64,000 nt of DNA, taken from NCBI RefSeq assembly GCF_943192895.1, contig NZ_CALPCB010000008.1, positions 106,225 to 170,224 on the forward strand. Direction: 5' to 3'. Both the position numbers and the translations under genes were made by a program. Under the pieces are notes generated by a model that saw only the letters and a program-made list of their open reading frames with translations, was not told the DNA's origin and made no database searches. Below are positions 17,346 to 26,352 of the stretch, piece after piece. Position 1 is the first letter of the stretch. Each line of letters begins with the position of its first letter. This stretch comes from Veillonella_A intestinalis. Its GTDB lineage: Bacteria > Bacillota > Negativicutes > Veillonellales > Veillonellaceae.

Positions 17346-17416
17346 ATAAAAGGATAGTGTGTCAGTAAGCGCCCTTGTTCGTAAGAACGCAGGTGTATCT
17401 GGCACACTATCCTTTT
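17346..17416. terminator. Bidirectional terminator between convergent genes
   Basis: AAAGGATAGTGTG pairs with CACACTATCCTTT (13 bp), followed by T-runs on both strands, so it can serve the lipoprotein pair and fetAB. On the minus strand its loop carries GTTCTTACGAACAAG then GGCGCTT, matching the terminator at 14917. Confidence 0.92.
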
Positions 17417-17447
17417 TCCATGTATGAAGTATGTGAGACCTCTTAAC

Positions 17448-18215
17448 TTAAAGCTGATATTTTTTATTCCACAAAGTACGCGCTCCAAAGTAGAGCAATA
17501 AGAAGGCAGATAAACAAACGGTAGTGCAATTAGCCACCATAATAGTAATTTGGTATAGTACCGCTTCATTTGGCATAGCACCAGCTAGAATTTGCCCTGT
17601 CATCATACCCGGCAAGGCGATAATTCCCATGCCGACCATGGAGTTAATTGTTGGCAGAAAGGCAGTTTCAAGGGCTTGATTAATAAAGGGACGTAAGATT
17701 TTAGCAGGGTGAGCACCTATGTTGAGGAGCACTTCAATTTGATGTCTATTGCTATCTAAGGCTTCTTTAAAGGCTTTTAGGGCTAAAGTAGCACCATTCA
17801 TAGTGGCGCTCACAAGCATACCGCTAATAGGAATGATATATTGAGGAATGAGAATATTTTTTTGAATAACTACGACTAACATAAATAGTACAATTGTTAG
17901 ACATGTGATGATAATCGAGGCGGCTGTTATATATTGGAAGCGCCGATTGAGCCAAGGATTTTTGCGTAATGTCCTAAAGACAGCAAAACCAATCATTAAA
18001 GATAAGTAAGCAAGAATGTATAGGGGCGATGGATTTTGAAAAATATATAAGAGTACATAGCCGGCAATAATCAGCTGTACTGTCATTTGAATAGTCCCTA
18101 AGAGGAGAAATTTAGTTTGATCTATATGGCAGTATTTGAAGACGCCAACAACTATGAGTAGGAGTAAATAAATGGATAGAAAACCACTTAATTGCATAGT
18201 AATTGCTTCTGACAT
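17448..18215 (-). CDS. fetB: FetB-type ABC transporter permease (iron export family)
   Basis: 255 residues with about seven membrane segments and the conserved core of the FetB/YbbM (UPF0014) family: PISGMLVSATMNGATLALK near residue 130, GAHPAKILRPF, and MVGMGIIALPGMMTGQILAGA near 190. In E. coli, FetAB exports iron and protects against oxidative stress. The gene follows its ATPase partner by 13 bp. Specificity for iron is inferred from the family. Confidence 0.87.
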   Translation of the reverse strand: MSEAITMQLSGFLSIYLLLLIVVGVFKYCHIDQTKFLLLGTIQMTVQLIIAGYVLLYIFQNPSPLYILAYLSLMIGFAVFRTLRKNPWLNRRFQYITAASIIITCLTIVLFMLVVVIQKNILIPQYIIPISGMLVSATMNGATLALKAFKEALDSNRHQIEVLLNIGAHPAKILRPFINQALETAFLPTINSMVGMGIIALPGMMTGQILAGAMPNEAVLYQITIMVANCTTVCLSAFLLLYFGARTLWNKKYQL

Positions 18216-18228
18216 AATATACCTCTTT

Positions 18229-18897
18229 CTATTGTATTTGATGGGTATGATTCTTTATGGCGAGTTCTTTAGCCGTTTCTTTATCTTTTAAAACGATCAA
18301 ATGATCACTGAATTTGGGATATAAACCATCATCGTGGGAGATTACTAAACAGGTTTTCGTATGAGTAATCATGTGTTCTTTAAGCCGTTCAAAGAAGGTT
18401 ACCGCTGTCGCTGAATCTAGAGCAGAACTAGGCTCGTCCCACATATAAATTTCCGCATCTAAGGAGAGCATAATTGCATTAAATACACGCTGGCGTTCGC
18501 CACCAGATAAATTAGTTACATTTTGTTCAATAGTAAAAGGGGCGACTGCAATATGCAAATATTCATCCATAACAGCCTTGGTTGGACAAGTTGACTTACG
18601 GTAGGTATGAAAGGTTTCAAAATTATCTTGTATGGTACCGTCGAATAAGAACACCTCTTGATTTACTAATACTATATGTTGACGCAGTGTCAACGGATGT
18701 AAAGTATCGATATTGTCGCCTTTGAAGTAAATAGAACCTTGGGACGGGTTGACAGTACTATTAAATAAATGAAATAATGTACTTTTACCGCAGCCACTAG
18801 GACCTTGCAAAAAGGTCATTTTCCCTTGAGGGATGGTCAAATCAGGATAGAAAATAGTATTTTGAAAAGCTAATTGCTTAGTAGTTAGGATATCCAT
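18229..18897 (-). CDS. fetA: FetA-type ABC transporter ATP-binding protein
   Basis: 222 residues of a single ABC ATPase domain: Walker A GPSGCGKST near residue 34, Q-loop VNQEVFLFDG, signature LSGGERQR near 129, Walker B IYMWDEPSSALD and the switch histidine in VISHDD. Pairing with a UPF0014 permease identifies it as the FetA subunit. GGAGC lies on the minus strand shortly before the ATG. Confidence 0.87.
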   Translation of the reverse strand: MDILTTKQLAFQNTIFYPDLTIPQGKMTFLQGPSGCGKSTLFHLFNSTVNPSQGSIYFKGDNIDTLHPLTLRQHIVLVNQEVFLFDGTIQDNFETFHTYRKSTCPTKAVMDEYLHIAVAPFTIEQNVTNLSGGERQRVFNAIMLSLDAEIYMWDEPSSALDSATAVTFFERLKEHMITHTKTCLVISHDDGLYPKFSDHLIVLKDKETAKELAIKNHTHQIQ

Positions 18898-19039
18898 GCA
18901 TAAGCTCCTTTACGGTATAATATCATTATCTTTATTGTAATTGATTTGAGAAAATTTATACAGTGTATTTTATAAAGTAATGTATGAAATGCTTATAGAT
19001 TATATATTCTATAAGACGAGAAGAGTGTTCGTATAGGGT

Positions 19040-19067
19040 ATACAAAATTGTATTTTAGGAGTATAAT
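19040..19067 (+). promoter_or_regulatory. Promoter and small palindrome before the nitroreductase gene
   Basis: TATAAT lies at 19062-19067, 33 bases before the start. ATACAA-AA-TTGTAT at 19040-19053 is a perfect 6-bp inverted repeat overlapping the weak -35 (TATACA), a possible operator. Confidence 0.45.
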
Positions 19068-19100
19068 TTAGGCGTAGTAATACGAATGGAGGCAGGTATA

Positions 19101-19916
19101 ATGAGTTTTTCTGTACGTACAGATGTCTGTATACAGTGTAATATGTGTGTGACCGAGTGTCCAACTGGATTGTTAGTAATGAAGGAAGAAGGACCTGCAG
19201 CAGGTCGTGGTAGTTGTATTTCTTGTGGCCATTGTGTAGCCGTTTGTCCTACAGAGGCGATTGATTATTCAATTACACCTCGCTCGGAGCAGTTATCAGT
19301 GGGTGCGTATACCGTGCCTAGTGCAGAGGAAGCTGCGCATTTTTTGCGGTATCGTCGTTCCATTCGTACATTTAGTGATAAACCAGTTCCTAAGGAATTA
19401 CTTACGAAGTTGCTTGATGTAGCCCGTATGGCACCAACAGGCTCTAATAGTCAGGGAATTTCGTATCGAGTAATTCAAAATAAAGCTACTTTGCAAGCGA
19501 TTAGCGAGGCTGTAATGAACTGGATGAGCGAGCTGGGAAAAGAAAATAGTCGTATGCGAATTTATGCATATAATGCAAAACGCTATAATCGTACAGGGCG
19601 TGACTTTATCTTACATAAAGCACCCGCTTTAGTATTAGCCATAGCTAAGGACGAATTAGTAGAACGGGGCCGTGATAATGGTCATTTTGCTCTTACTTAT
19701 GCAGAATTAATGGCACCTTCATTGGGTTTAGGAAGTTGCTGGTCTGGTTTTGTAGAATTTTGTGCACAAACGGGATATGAACCATTATTAGAATTATTAG
19801 GATTACCTGAAGGGTATAGGGTAGCAGGGGCGATTATGGTTGGGTATTCTAAATATAAATATCGCTATATGCCAGAGAGAGCTCCATTGACGGTTTATTT
19901 TGATGAGGAGGATTAA
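19101..19916 (+). CDS. Ferredoxin-nitroreductase fusion protein
   Basis: 271 residues. The N-terminus is a two-cluster ferredoxin (CIQCNMCVTECPTG near residue 10 and CISCGHCVAVCPTEAI near 37). The rest is a flavin nitroreductase domain beginning at RRSIRTFSDKPV near residue 86 with RMAPTGSNSQ. Such fusions pass electrons from ferredoxin-like clusters to FMN; the physiological substrate is unknown. ATG 19101 is chosen over the in-frame ATG 19086, because GGAGG at 19088-19092 is placed 8 bases before it. The stop is 1 base from the next start, so translation is probably coupled. Confidence 0.9.
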   Translation: MSFSVRTDVCIQCNMCVTECPTGLLVMKEEGPAAGRGSCISCGHCVAVCPTEAIDYSITPRSEQLSVGAYTVPSAEEAAHFLRYRRSIRTFSDKPVPKELLTKLLDVARMAPTGSNSQGISYRVIQNKATLQAISEAVMNWMSELGKENSRMRIYAYNAKRYNRTGRDFILHKAPALVLAIAKDELVERGRDNGHFALTYAELMAPSLGLGSCWSGFVEFCAQTGYEPLLELLGLPEGYRVAGAIMVGYSKYKYRYMPERAPLTVYFDEED

Positions 19917-19917
19917 C

Positions 19918-21138
19918 ATGTCAACACCATTAGTTACTCTGGACATGGTTAAAGAAGCGCAGCAGCGCTTACGGGGAGTGGCACAACGAACGGCTATCAT
20001 GCAGTCGACATCATTGAGTGAGCGTTGTGGTTGTGAAGTTCATTTGAAAATGGAGAATTTTCAGCGAACTGGTTCTTTTAAATTGCGTGGGGCCTATAAT
20101 AAAGTGGCTTCTTTGACAGAGGCTGAACGGGCGCGGGGCATAGTGGCTTCGTCTGCAGGGAATCATGCTCAAGGCGTGGCCTTGGCGGCTAAAGAATATG
20201 GTTGCAGAGCAACGATTTGTATGCCTTCTAATGCACCAATTGCGAAAATTGAAGCGACTCATAGTTATGGCGCTGATATTGTATTAGCTGGTGATTTTTA
20301 TGCCGATGCATATGAAAAAGCATGCTCTTTAGAAAAAGAAAAAGGATTTACTTTTTGTCATCCTTTTGATGACCCCGTTGTAATTGCTGGACAAGGAACA
20401 ATTGGTCTTGAAATTTTAGATGAATTACCAGATACGGATGTTATTGTAGTACCTATTGGTGGCGGCGGTTTGATTTCAGGTATTGCCGTGGCGGCTAAAG
20501 CGATTAAACCAGATATTCGGATTGTTGGTGTACAGACACAAAATATGCCATCCATGAAACAGTCCGTGGCTGAGGGAAAAGTGACGACTGTACCGGCTTT
20601 AAAAAGTTTAGCTGATGGTATTGCTGTAGGTACACCAGGGACAGTAACCTTTGACATCGTTTCAAAATATGTAGATGAAGTAGTGACTGTTAGTGAAGCG
20701 GAAATTGCAGAATCAATTTTATTTTTATTAGAACGTGTTAAAACAGCCGTTGAAGGGGCTGGCGCTTGTCCTGTGGCGGCGTTAGTGAATAATAAAATTA
20801 GTCATTTAGAAGGCAAAAAAGTTGTAGCTTTAGTTAGTGGTGGTAATATTGACGTAAACATGATAGATCGCATTATTAACAATGGCTTAGTTAAATCTTG
20901 GCGCCGAGCGTATTTTGATATTGTAGTACAGGATAAACCGCATGTGTTATCTACTATTACTGGCTTAGTATCGGATAGTAATGCCAATATTTTGAGTATT
21001 TATCATGACCGTAGTCAACGTGATATAGAGGTGGGCTATGTACATGTGGCCTTAGAGATTGAAACTATGAATGAAAAACATGTACATGACTTGTTAGCGA
21101 CCTTAGCAGAACATGGCTTCCCGGCTGTATTGCGGTAA
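19918..21138 (+). CDS. ilvA: Threonine ammonia-lyase (threonine deaminase) with ACT domain
   Basis: 406 residues: a fold-type II PLP enzyme that turns threonine into 2-oxobutyrate and ammonia. The PLP lysine lies in RTGSFKLRGAYNK near residue 54, SSAGNHAQGVAL near 80 and the glycine loop PIGGGGLISG near 180. Residues from about 330 (FDIVVQDKPHVLSTI) form one ACT-like regulatory domain, as in the shorter catabolic/biosynthetic enzymes. GAGGAGG precedes the ATG. It is the second gene after the nitroreductase. Whether it serves isoleucine synthesis or catabolism (tdcB-like) is unclear. Confidence 0.92.
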   Translation: MSTPLVTLDMVKEAQQRLRGVAQRTAIMQSTSLSERCGCEVHLKMENFQRTGSFKLRGAYNKVASLTEAERARGIVASSAGNHAQGVALAAKEYGCRATICMPSNAPIAKIEATHSYGADIVLAGDFYADAYEKACSLEKEKGFTFCHPFDDPVVIAGQGTIGLEILDELPDTDVIVVPIGGGGLISGIAVAAKAIKPDIRIVGVQTQNMPSMKQSVAEGKVTTVPALKSLADGIAVGTPGTVTFDIVSKYVDEVVTVSEAEIAESILFLLERVKTAVEGAGACPVAALVNNKISHLEGKKVVALVSGGNIDVNMIDRIINNGLVKSWRRAYFDIVVQDKPHVLSTITGLVSDSNANILSIYHDRSQRDIEVGYVHVALEIETMNEKHVHDLLATLAEHGFPAVLR

Positions 21139-21282
21139 GTGGTAATGCTTGTTTAAGGTGGAAGCTATTTATAATATGAGTGTAAGAATGGCTTAGGCTG
21201 TGTATTATGAGTCATAGTAGTGGATAGTGTACAGGGAGATGACATATTGAGGAGTATTAACTGAATAGAGTAGGAGTAAATT

Positions 21283-22710
21283 ATGGAATCGGGAAAAAGT
21301 TTAGAGCGTAATTTGAAGCCCCGTCATGTTGAGATGATAGCCCTTGGAGGTACTATAGGGGTTGGTTTATTTATGGGATCGGCTAGTACGATTCAAACAG
21401 CGGGTCCTTCGGTTTTATTATGTTATGCCCTAAGTGGTGTGGTTATGTTTTTAATCATGCGGATTATGGGGGAAATGCTATATTTGGAGCCGGTGCCAGG
21501 ATCCTTTGCGGCGTATGGATATCGCTATATTTCACCTTATGTTGGATTTATTACTGCTTGGTGTTATTGGTTTATGTGGATTTCTGTAGGGTTAGCTGAA
21601 GTGACTGCTGTGGGGATTTATATGAGTTATTGGTTCCCTGAGCTGCCACATTGGATTTCTGCCTTTGTAGGCATGGCTATTATTGTAGCTGCTAATATAG
21701 CCTCCGTTAAGTATTATGGTGAGTTTGAATTTTGGTTCGCGCTGATTAAAGTAGCCACCATCGTTTTCATGCTTGTAGTGGGTATGATGATGATTTTATT
21801 TGGCTTTGGTAATGATGGTGTGGCCCTTGGTTTTTCCAATTTATGGGCGCATGGAGGCTTTATGCCTAATGGTTGGGGTGGTATGTTAGCGGCTATGTGT
21901 GTAGTGGCAGCAGCTTTTCAAGGTGTTGAATTAGTTGGTATTACCGCTGGAGAGGCACAAAATCCAAGACATACACTAGTAAAAGCTGTAAAGAGTATCG
22001 TATGGCGTATTCTAATTTTTTATGTAGGCGCTATTTTCGTTATTCTTTGTATTTATCCTTGGAATGAATTAGGTTTTGTGGGAAGTCCATTTGTGCAGAC
22101 CTTTCAACGGGTAGGCATTGCTAGTGCCGCTGGTATTATCAATTTTGTGGTGTTAACAGCAGCGTTGTCTGGCTGTAATAGTGGCATTTATAGCTGCGGT
22201 CGTATGTTATATACATTGGCTAAAAATGGCCAAGCCCCTAAAATTTTTGCTAAATTATCGGATACAGGTGTACCTCGTAATGGGATTTATTTATCTATGA
22301 TATCTTTATTATTTGGTGTCGTGTTAAATTATTTAATTCCTGACTCCAAATTATTCTTATATATTTACAGTGCGAGTGTATTTCCTGCTATGGTGTCTTG
22401 GTTTGTATTGGCGGGGGCACAGCGTAAATTTAGACAGCGTTGGGGGGCTGAAATTATAGCCCAACATCCTTTTAAATCACCGTTATATCCATATTCCAAT
22501 TATTTTTGCTTAGCCTTTTTAGTATTAGTAACAATTGGGATGGTTTGGAATGAAGATACACGGATATCGTTGTTAGTAGGTTGGCTATTTATTGCGATTA
22601 TTACTGTATTTTATTATGGTTTAGGGATGAATAAACGGCCGGTTGTTCACGAAGAATTTATTCACGAAGATGGCTTAGGGTCTGAAGGGGCTTTGGCGGA
22701 TAGAAAATAA
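21283..22710 (+). CDS. APC-family amino acid permease
   Basis: A 475-residue carrier with about twelve membrane helices. The start RNLKPRHVEMIALGGTIGVGLFMGS is the signature of the amino acid transporter (AAT) subfamily (GabP, ProY, LysP, AroP type); GELVGITAGEA-like FQGVELVGITAGEAQNPR near residue 210 is also conserved. The substrate cannot be decided. TAGGAG lies about 8 bases upstream of the ATG. Its location after threonine deaminase is suggestive but separated by 144 bp. Confidence 0.87.
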   Translation: MESGKSLERNLKPRHVEMIALGGTIGVGLFMGSASTIQTAGPSVLLCYALSGVVMFLIMRIMGEMLYLEPVPGSFAAYGYRYISPYVGFITAWCYWFMWISVGLAEVTAVGIYMSYWFPELPHWISAFVGMAIIVAANIASVKYYGEFEFWFALIKVATIVFMLVVGMMMILFGFGNDGVALGFSNLWAHGGFMPNGWGGMLAAMCVVAAAFQGVELVGITAGEAQNPRHTLVKAVKSIVWRILIFYVGAIFVILCIYPWNELGFVGSPFVQTFQRVGIASAAGIINFVVLTAALSGCNSGIYSCGRMLYTLAKNGQAPKIFAKLSDTGVPRNGIYLSMISLLFGVVLNYLIPDSKLFLYIYSASVFPAMVSWFVLAGAQRKFRQRWGAEIIAQHPFKSPLYPYSNYFCLAFLVLVTIGMVWNEDTRISLLVGWLFIAIITVFYYGLGMNKRPVVHEEFIHEDGLGSEGALADRK

Positions 22711-22718
22711 GTATAGTA

Positions 22719-22765
22719 ACCTCATGAGACAGAAGTCTATAAATTTTTGCTCATGAGGTTGTTTT
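22719..22765 (+). terminator. Terminator after the permease
   Basis: AACCTCATGAG (22719-22729) pairs perfectly with CTCATGAGGTT (22750-22760), followed by GTTTT. Confidence 0.85.
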
Positions 22766-22917
22766 ATGTCCTCTTTATATGGTAGGATAATACATAAGTT
22801 GATTTCATTTGGGGATTTTTAGAATCAGCGAAATTTTAAGGCTTAGTCACTTAGCTTATGGTAGGTGTCTAATCCGTATTTGTATTGTGTAGTCATAAGG
22901 AGAGAGAGGTATTACAC

Positions 22918-23721
22918 ATGAAATTAAAAAAACTGTTAGCCCCTGTATTAGTGGGCGTATTGGCCTTAGGCATTGCTGGTTGTGGTAGTGATAGTGGGTC
23001 AAAAGAAATTCGTATTGGTGCGACGGCGGGGCCACATGCAGAAGTCGTAGAAGCGGTGGCTAAGGAAGCAGCTAAAGAAGGCATTAATATTAAATTAGTT
23101 GAATTTTCTGATTATGTAACACCGAACAAAGCTTTAGCTGATGGCGATTTAGAGCTGAATAGTTATCAGCATGTACCTTTTATGGAAAACTTCAATAAGC
23201 AGAATAACACGCATTTAGTATCCATTGGCAAAACAATTTTGATGCGGATGGGTTTATATAGTAATACGATTAAAGATGCTAATGATGTACCAAATGGCGC
23301 AGTAGTAGCAATTCCTAATGATCCTACTAACGGGGGGCGTGGCTTGGCCCTATTAGCTAAGGCAGGGCTTATTACGTTGAAGGAAGGCGTAGGCTTTAAA
23401 GCGACGTTAGCAGATGTTACTTCTAATCCTAAGAATTTAGTTATTAAAGAATTGGAAGCCGCTCAGTTGCCACGTAGTTTAGATGATGTAACATTGGCAG
23501 CCATTCCTATGAACTATGTTATGAGTGCTGGTATTGATGTGGCTAAACAAGGTGTATTCTTAGAACCAAAAGATGAGCCTTTGGCGGTTATGAATTTAGC
23601 GGCGCGTGAAGCGGATAAAGATAATGCAACGTATAAGAAAATTGCTGAAATTTATCATTCCCCAGCTGTTAAGCAATTTATTGATGAGAAATTTAAAGGT
23701 ACAATTATTCCGGCTGAATAG
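22918..23721 (+). CDS. metQ: MetQ/NlpA-family substrate-binding lipoprotein
   Basis: 267 residues with a lipobox (LGIAGC, Cys22) and the NlpA fold: IGATAGPHAEVVEAV near residue 33, LVEFSDYVTPNKAL and SYQHVPFMENF near 80, and AIPNDPTNGGRGL near 125. Relatives bind methionine for the MetNIQ importer. No ATPase or permease gene adjoins, so this is an orphan binding protein, probably sharing a transporter encoded elsewhere. ATG 22918 is preferred over 22885; GAGAGG lies 8 bases before it. No SAM riboswitch is seen upstream. Confidence 0.87.
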   Translation: MKLKKLLAPVLVGVLALGIAGCGSDSGSKEIRIGATAGPHAEVVEAVAKEAAKEGINIKLVEFSDYVTPNKALADGDLELNSYQHVPFMENFNKQNNTHLVSIGKTILMRMGLYSNTIKDANDVPNGAVVAIPNDPTNGGRGLALLAKAGLITLKEGVGFKATLADVTSNPKNLVIKELEAAQLPRSLDDVTLAAIPMNYVMSAGIDVAKQGVFLEPKDEPLAVMNLAAREADKDNATYKKIAEIYHSPAVKQFIDEKFKGTIIPAE

Positions 23722-23773
23722 TTCTAGTTATTTGTGAGCTTTCTAGGAATAGAAACTTGTCTAAATATAATAA

Positions 23774-23821
23774 GGAGTTGTAAGTTTACTCGATACAATG
23801 GGACTTACAGCTCTTTTTTTT
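23774..23821 (+). terminator. Terminator after metQ
   Basis: GGAGTTGTAAGT pairs with ACTTACAGCTCT (12 bp, two G-T pairs) and is followed by eight T. Confidence 0.85.
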
Positions 23822-24123
23822 ATTTGAATTTATATTTGTTTTGCGTTAGTTATCTTTATTGGTAGCTGGTTTAGGGGGCTTATAAATTTTAGTTGCTATC
23901 TCTTCAAGTCACTATAGTTGTAAAGATGGATAAGAGGTCATGATAAATATGTAATTTAGAATTATTCTTTAGAATTAGCCCTTAAATAGTAAATACGGTA
24001 TAATAAAAAGTAAGTATTTGGGAGTTGTTTTATTGATAGCTAGTTAAAATTTGTAAGTAATGTCCCTATATATGAGGCATTTTCGTTTACTATCAGGTAT
24101 AAAACTCATAAAGGAGGTTTTAT
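23822..24123 (+). other. Intergenic region before the decarboxylase gene
   Basis: No gene seen. A TATAAT near 23999 (in CGGTATAATAAAA) may be the -10 for the decarboxylase, leaving a leader of about 115 bases; AAAGGAGG stands before the ATG. Confidence 0.5.
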
Positions 24124-26328
24124 ATGTCCCTTTTAAAAGTTGCAATTTCAGAACAAGCAGAAGCTATTGTGGGCGTATTGACTAAACGCCCTGTTATTAG
24201 ACCAGCTGAGACAGATTTCACGGATGTGGGCGCCGTACTTATTGGCGATTGTGAAATTGATACATTAGTTAATACACCTGTCAAAGCCTTTGATATACCT
24301 GTATTTGTGGTTCGCACAGGGACTGGTATGGAAGGTTTAACGCCGGAGCAAGTGGCACAAGCTGAAGATACGGTGCTGCGTGATGCTTATGGTATTTTAG
24401 ACAGTGAGCCATCAGAGCGAGAGTTTTATGCACGGCGTGTGGAAACAGCTGTTTTAAATTATGAACATCGGTCATTACCGCCATTTTTTAGAACATTACG
24501 CCGTTATGTGGAAACAGGCAATTCACAGTTTAATTGTCCAGGTCATCAAGGGGGGCAATTTTTCCGTAAACATCCGGCGGGGCGTGCGTTTTATGATTTT
24601 TATGGGGAAAATATTTTCCGCAGTGATTTGTGTAATGCCGATGTGCAATTAGGTGATTTATTAATTCATGAAGGATATGCCTTAGATGCGCAAGAACATG
24701 CTGCGCAAGTATTTAATGCGGACAAAACGTATTTTGTATTAAATGGCACTTCTACTTCTAATAAAGTGGTGTTGAATGCGTTGTTGGCGCCGGGAGACAT
24801 TGTTTTATATGATCGAAATAATCATAAATCTATTTCTCATGGAGCCTTAGTGCAGGCTGGTGCTGTTCCTGTATATTTAGAAACTGCGCGCAATCCGTTC
24901 GGTTCTATTGGCGGTATTCCTGAGGCTTGTTTTGAGGAAGCATTATTACGAGAGCGTATTGCTGAACGTGATCCACAGAAAGCGCAAGCAGAACGACCTA
25001 TTCGCTTAGCTGTCATTCAATTAGGTACGTATGATGGGACTATATATAATGCGCGACAAGTGGTAGATAAGATTGGCCATTTGTGTGATTATATTTTATT
25101 TGATTCAGCTTGGGTAGGTTATGAACAATTTATTCCTATGATGAAGGATTGTTCACCGTTATTATTGGAATTAGGGCCAGACGATCCAGGAATTATTGTG
25201 ACCCAATCTGTTCATAAGCAGTTGGCTGGTTTTTCACAAACATCACAAATTCATAAAAAAGATGCTCATATTCGTGGACAGGCTCGTTATGTGAATCAGA
25301 AGCGTTTTAATAATGCCTTTATGATGCATGCATCGACCTCACCATTTTATCCTTTATTTGCAGCATTAGATGTAAATGCTAAGATTCATAGTGGTGACGG
25401 AGGCCGTGCATTATGGCATGATTGTGTGGCCGTAGGGATTGAAGCACGTAAAACAGTATTACGAAATTGTCGATATTTACGTCCTTTAGTACCGCCTATT
25501 GTACATGGCCAGCCTTGGGAAGATGGCAAAACGGCAGCTATGGTAGATGATATAGCTTACTTTGCCTTTGAACCAGAGGCCAAATGGCATTCCTTTAGGG
25601 GCTATGGGGAAGGCCAATATTTTATTGATCCTTGTAAATTCCAATTGATTACGCCTGGCATTAATATGGAAACGGGTGAATATGAAGAGTTTGGTATTCC
25701 CGCCACTATTTTGGCAAATTATTTGCGAGAACATCAGGTTGTTCCTGAAAAATGTGATTTAAATACCATTTTATTTTTATTAACCCCAGCGGAATCATAT
25801 ACTAAGATGGATGCGCTGATTGCTAAATTATTGCGCTTTGAACAATTGATTGAAGCGGATGCACCTATGCAGGACGTATTGCCTACGGTATATGCAATGA
25901 ATATAGAAAAATATCGGGGGTATACAATTCGTCAATTGTGTCAAGAGATGCATGATTTTTACAAACAACGCAATGTTAGTCAATTACAGCAACGCTTATT
26001 TGAAAAAGAATACTTCCCTACTTATATAAAAACGCCACAAGCGGCGAATATAGACTTTGTAAAAGGAGAGGGTGAGTTAGTACCGATTGCCGATTGTGTA
26101 GGGCGTATTGCTTTAGAAGGGGCGTTGCCATATCCACCAGGTGTTATTTGTGTACAGCCTGGGGAAATGTGGTCTCAAACTGCGCGAGATTATTTTGTGG
26201 CGCTAGAAGAAGGGATTAATGAATTGCCGGGATTTGCCCCTGAATTACAAGGGGTATATATTGAACGTGATGAAACAGGTTATCGTAGAGCGTATGCCTA
26301 TGTTTTACGCGAGGGTAATCGTGTTTAG
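24124..26328 (+). CDS. Ornithine/lysine/arginine decarboxylase, fold type I (ornithine-type)
   Basis: 734 residues, the size of E. coli SpeC/SpeF. An N-terminal wing domain is followed by the PLP core: NCPGHQGGQFFRKHP near residue 138, NGTSTSNKVVLNA near 205, and VTQSVHKQLAGFSQ near 360, whose lysine binds PLP. MHASTSPFYPLFAALD near 400 closely follows the ornithine decarboxylase version. It would make putrescine, the precursor for SpeD-dependent spermidine, though lysine activity (cadaverine) is possible. It has its own leader and lies 24 bp before the CDF gene. Confidence 0.88.
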   Translation: MSLLKVAISEQAEAIVGVLTKRPVIRPAETDFTDVGAVLIGDCEIDTLVNTPVKAFDIPVFVVRTGTGMEGLTPEQVAQAEDTVLRDAYGILDSEPSEREFYARRVETAVLNYEHRSLPPFFRTLRRYVETGNSQFNCPGHQGGQFFRKHPAGRAFYDFYGENIFRSDLCNADVQLGDLLIHEGYALDAQEHAAQVFNADKTYFVLNGTSTSNKVVLNALLAPGDIVLYDRNNHKSISHGALVQAGAVPVYLETARNPFGSIGGIPEACFEEALLRERIAERDPQKAQAERPIRLAVIQLGTYDGTIYNARQVVDKIGHLCDYILFDSAWVGYEQFIPMMKDCSPLLLELGPDDPGIIVTQSVHKQLAGFSQTSQIHKKDAHIRGQARYVNQKRFNNAFMMHASTSPFYPLFAALDVNAKIHSGDGGRALWHDCVAVGIEARKTVLRNCRYLRPLVPPIVHGQPWEDGKTAAMVDDIAYFAFEPEAKWHSFRGYGEGQYFIDPCKFQLITPGINMETGEYEEFGIPATILANYLREHQVVPEKCDLNTILFLLTPAESYTKMDALIAKLLRFEQLIEADAPMQDVLPTVYAMNIEKYRGYTIRQLCQEMHDFYKQRNVSQLQQRLFEKEYFPTYIKTPQAANIDFVKGEGELVPIADCVGRIALEGALPYPPGVICVQPGEMWSQTARDYFVALEEGINELPGFAPELQGVYIERDETGYRRAYAYVLREGNRV

Positions 26329-26352
26329 TAATAGTTATGAAAGGAGTTATGT

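Noticed and set aside
22767..22917. SAM riboswitch before metQ
   Set aside because: No conserved SAM-I or SAM-II core or terminator/antiterminator pair is visible in the leader.
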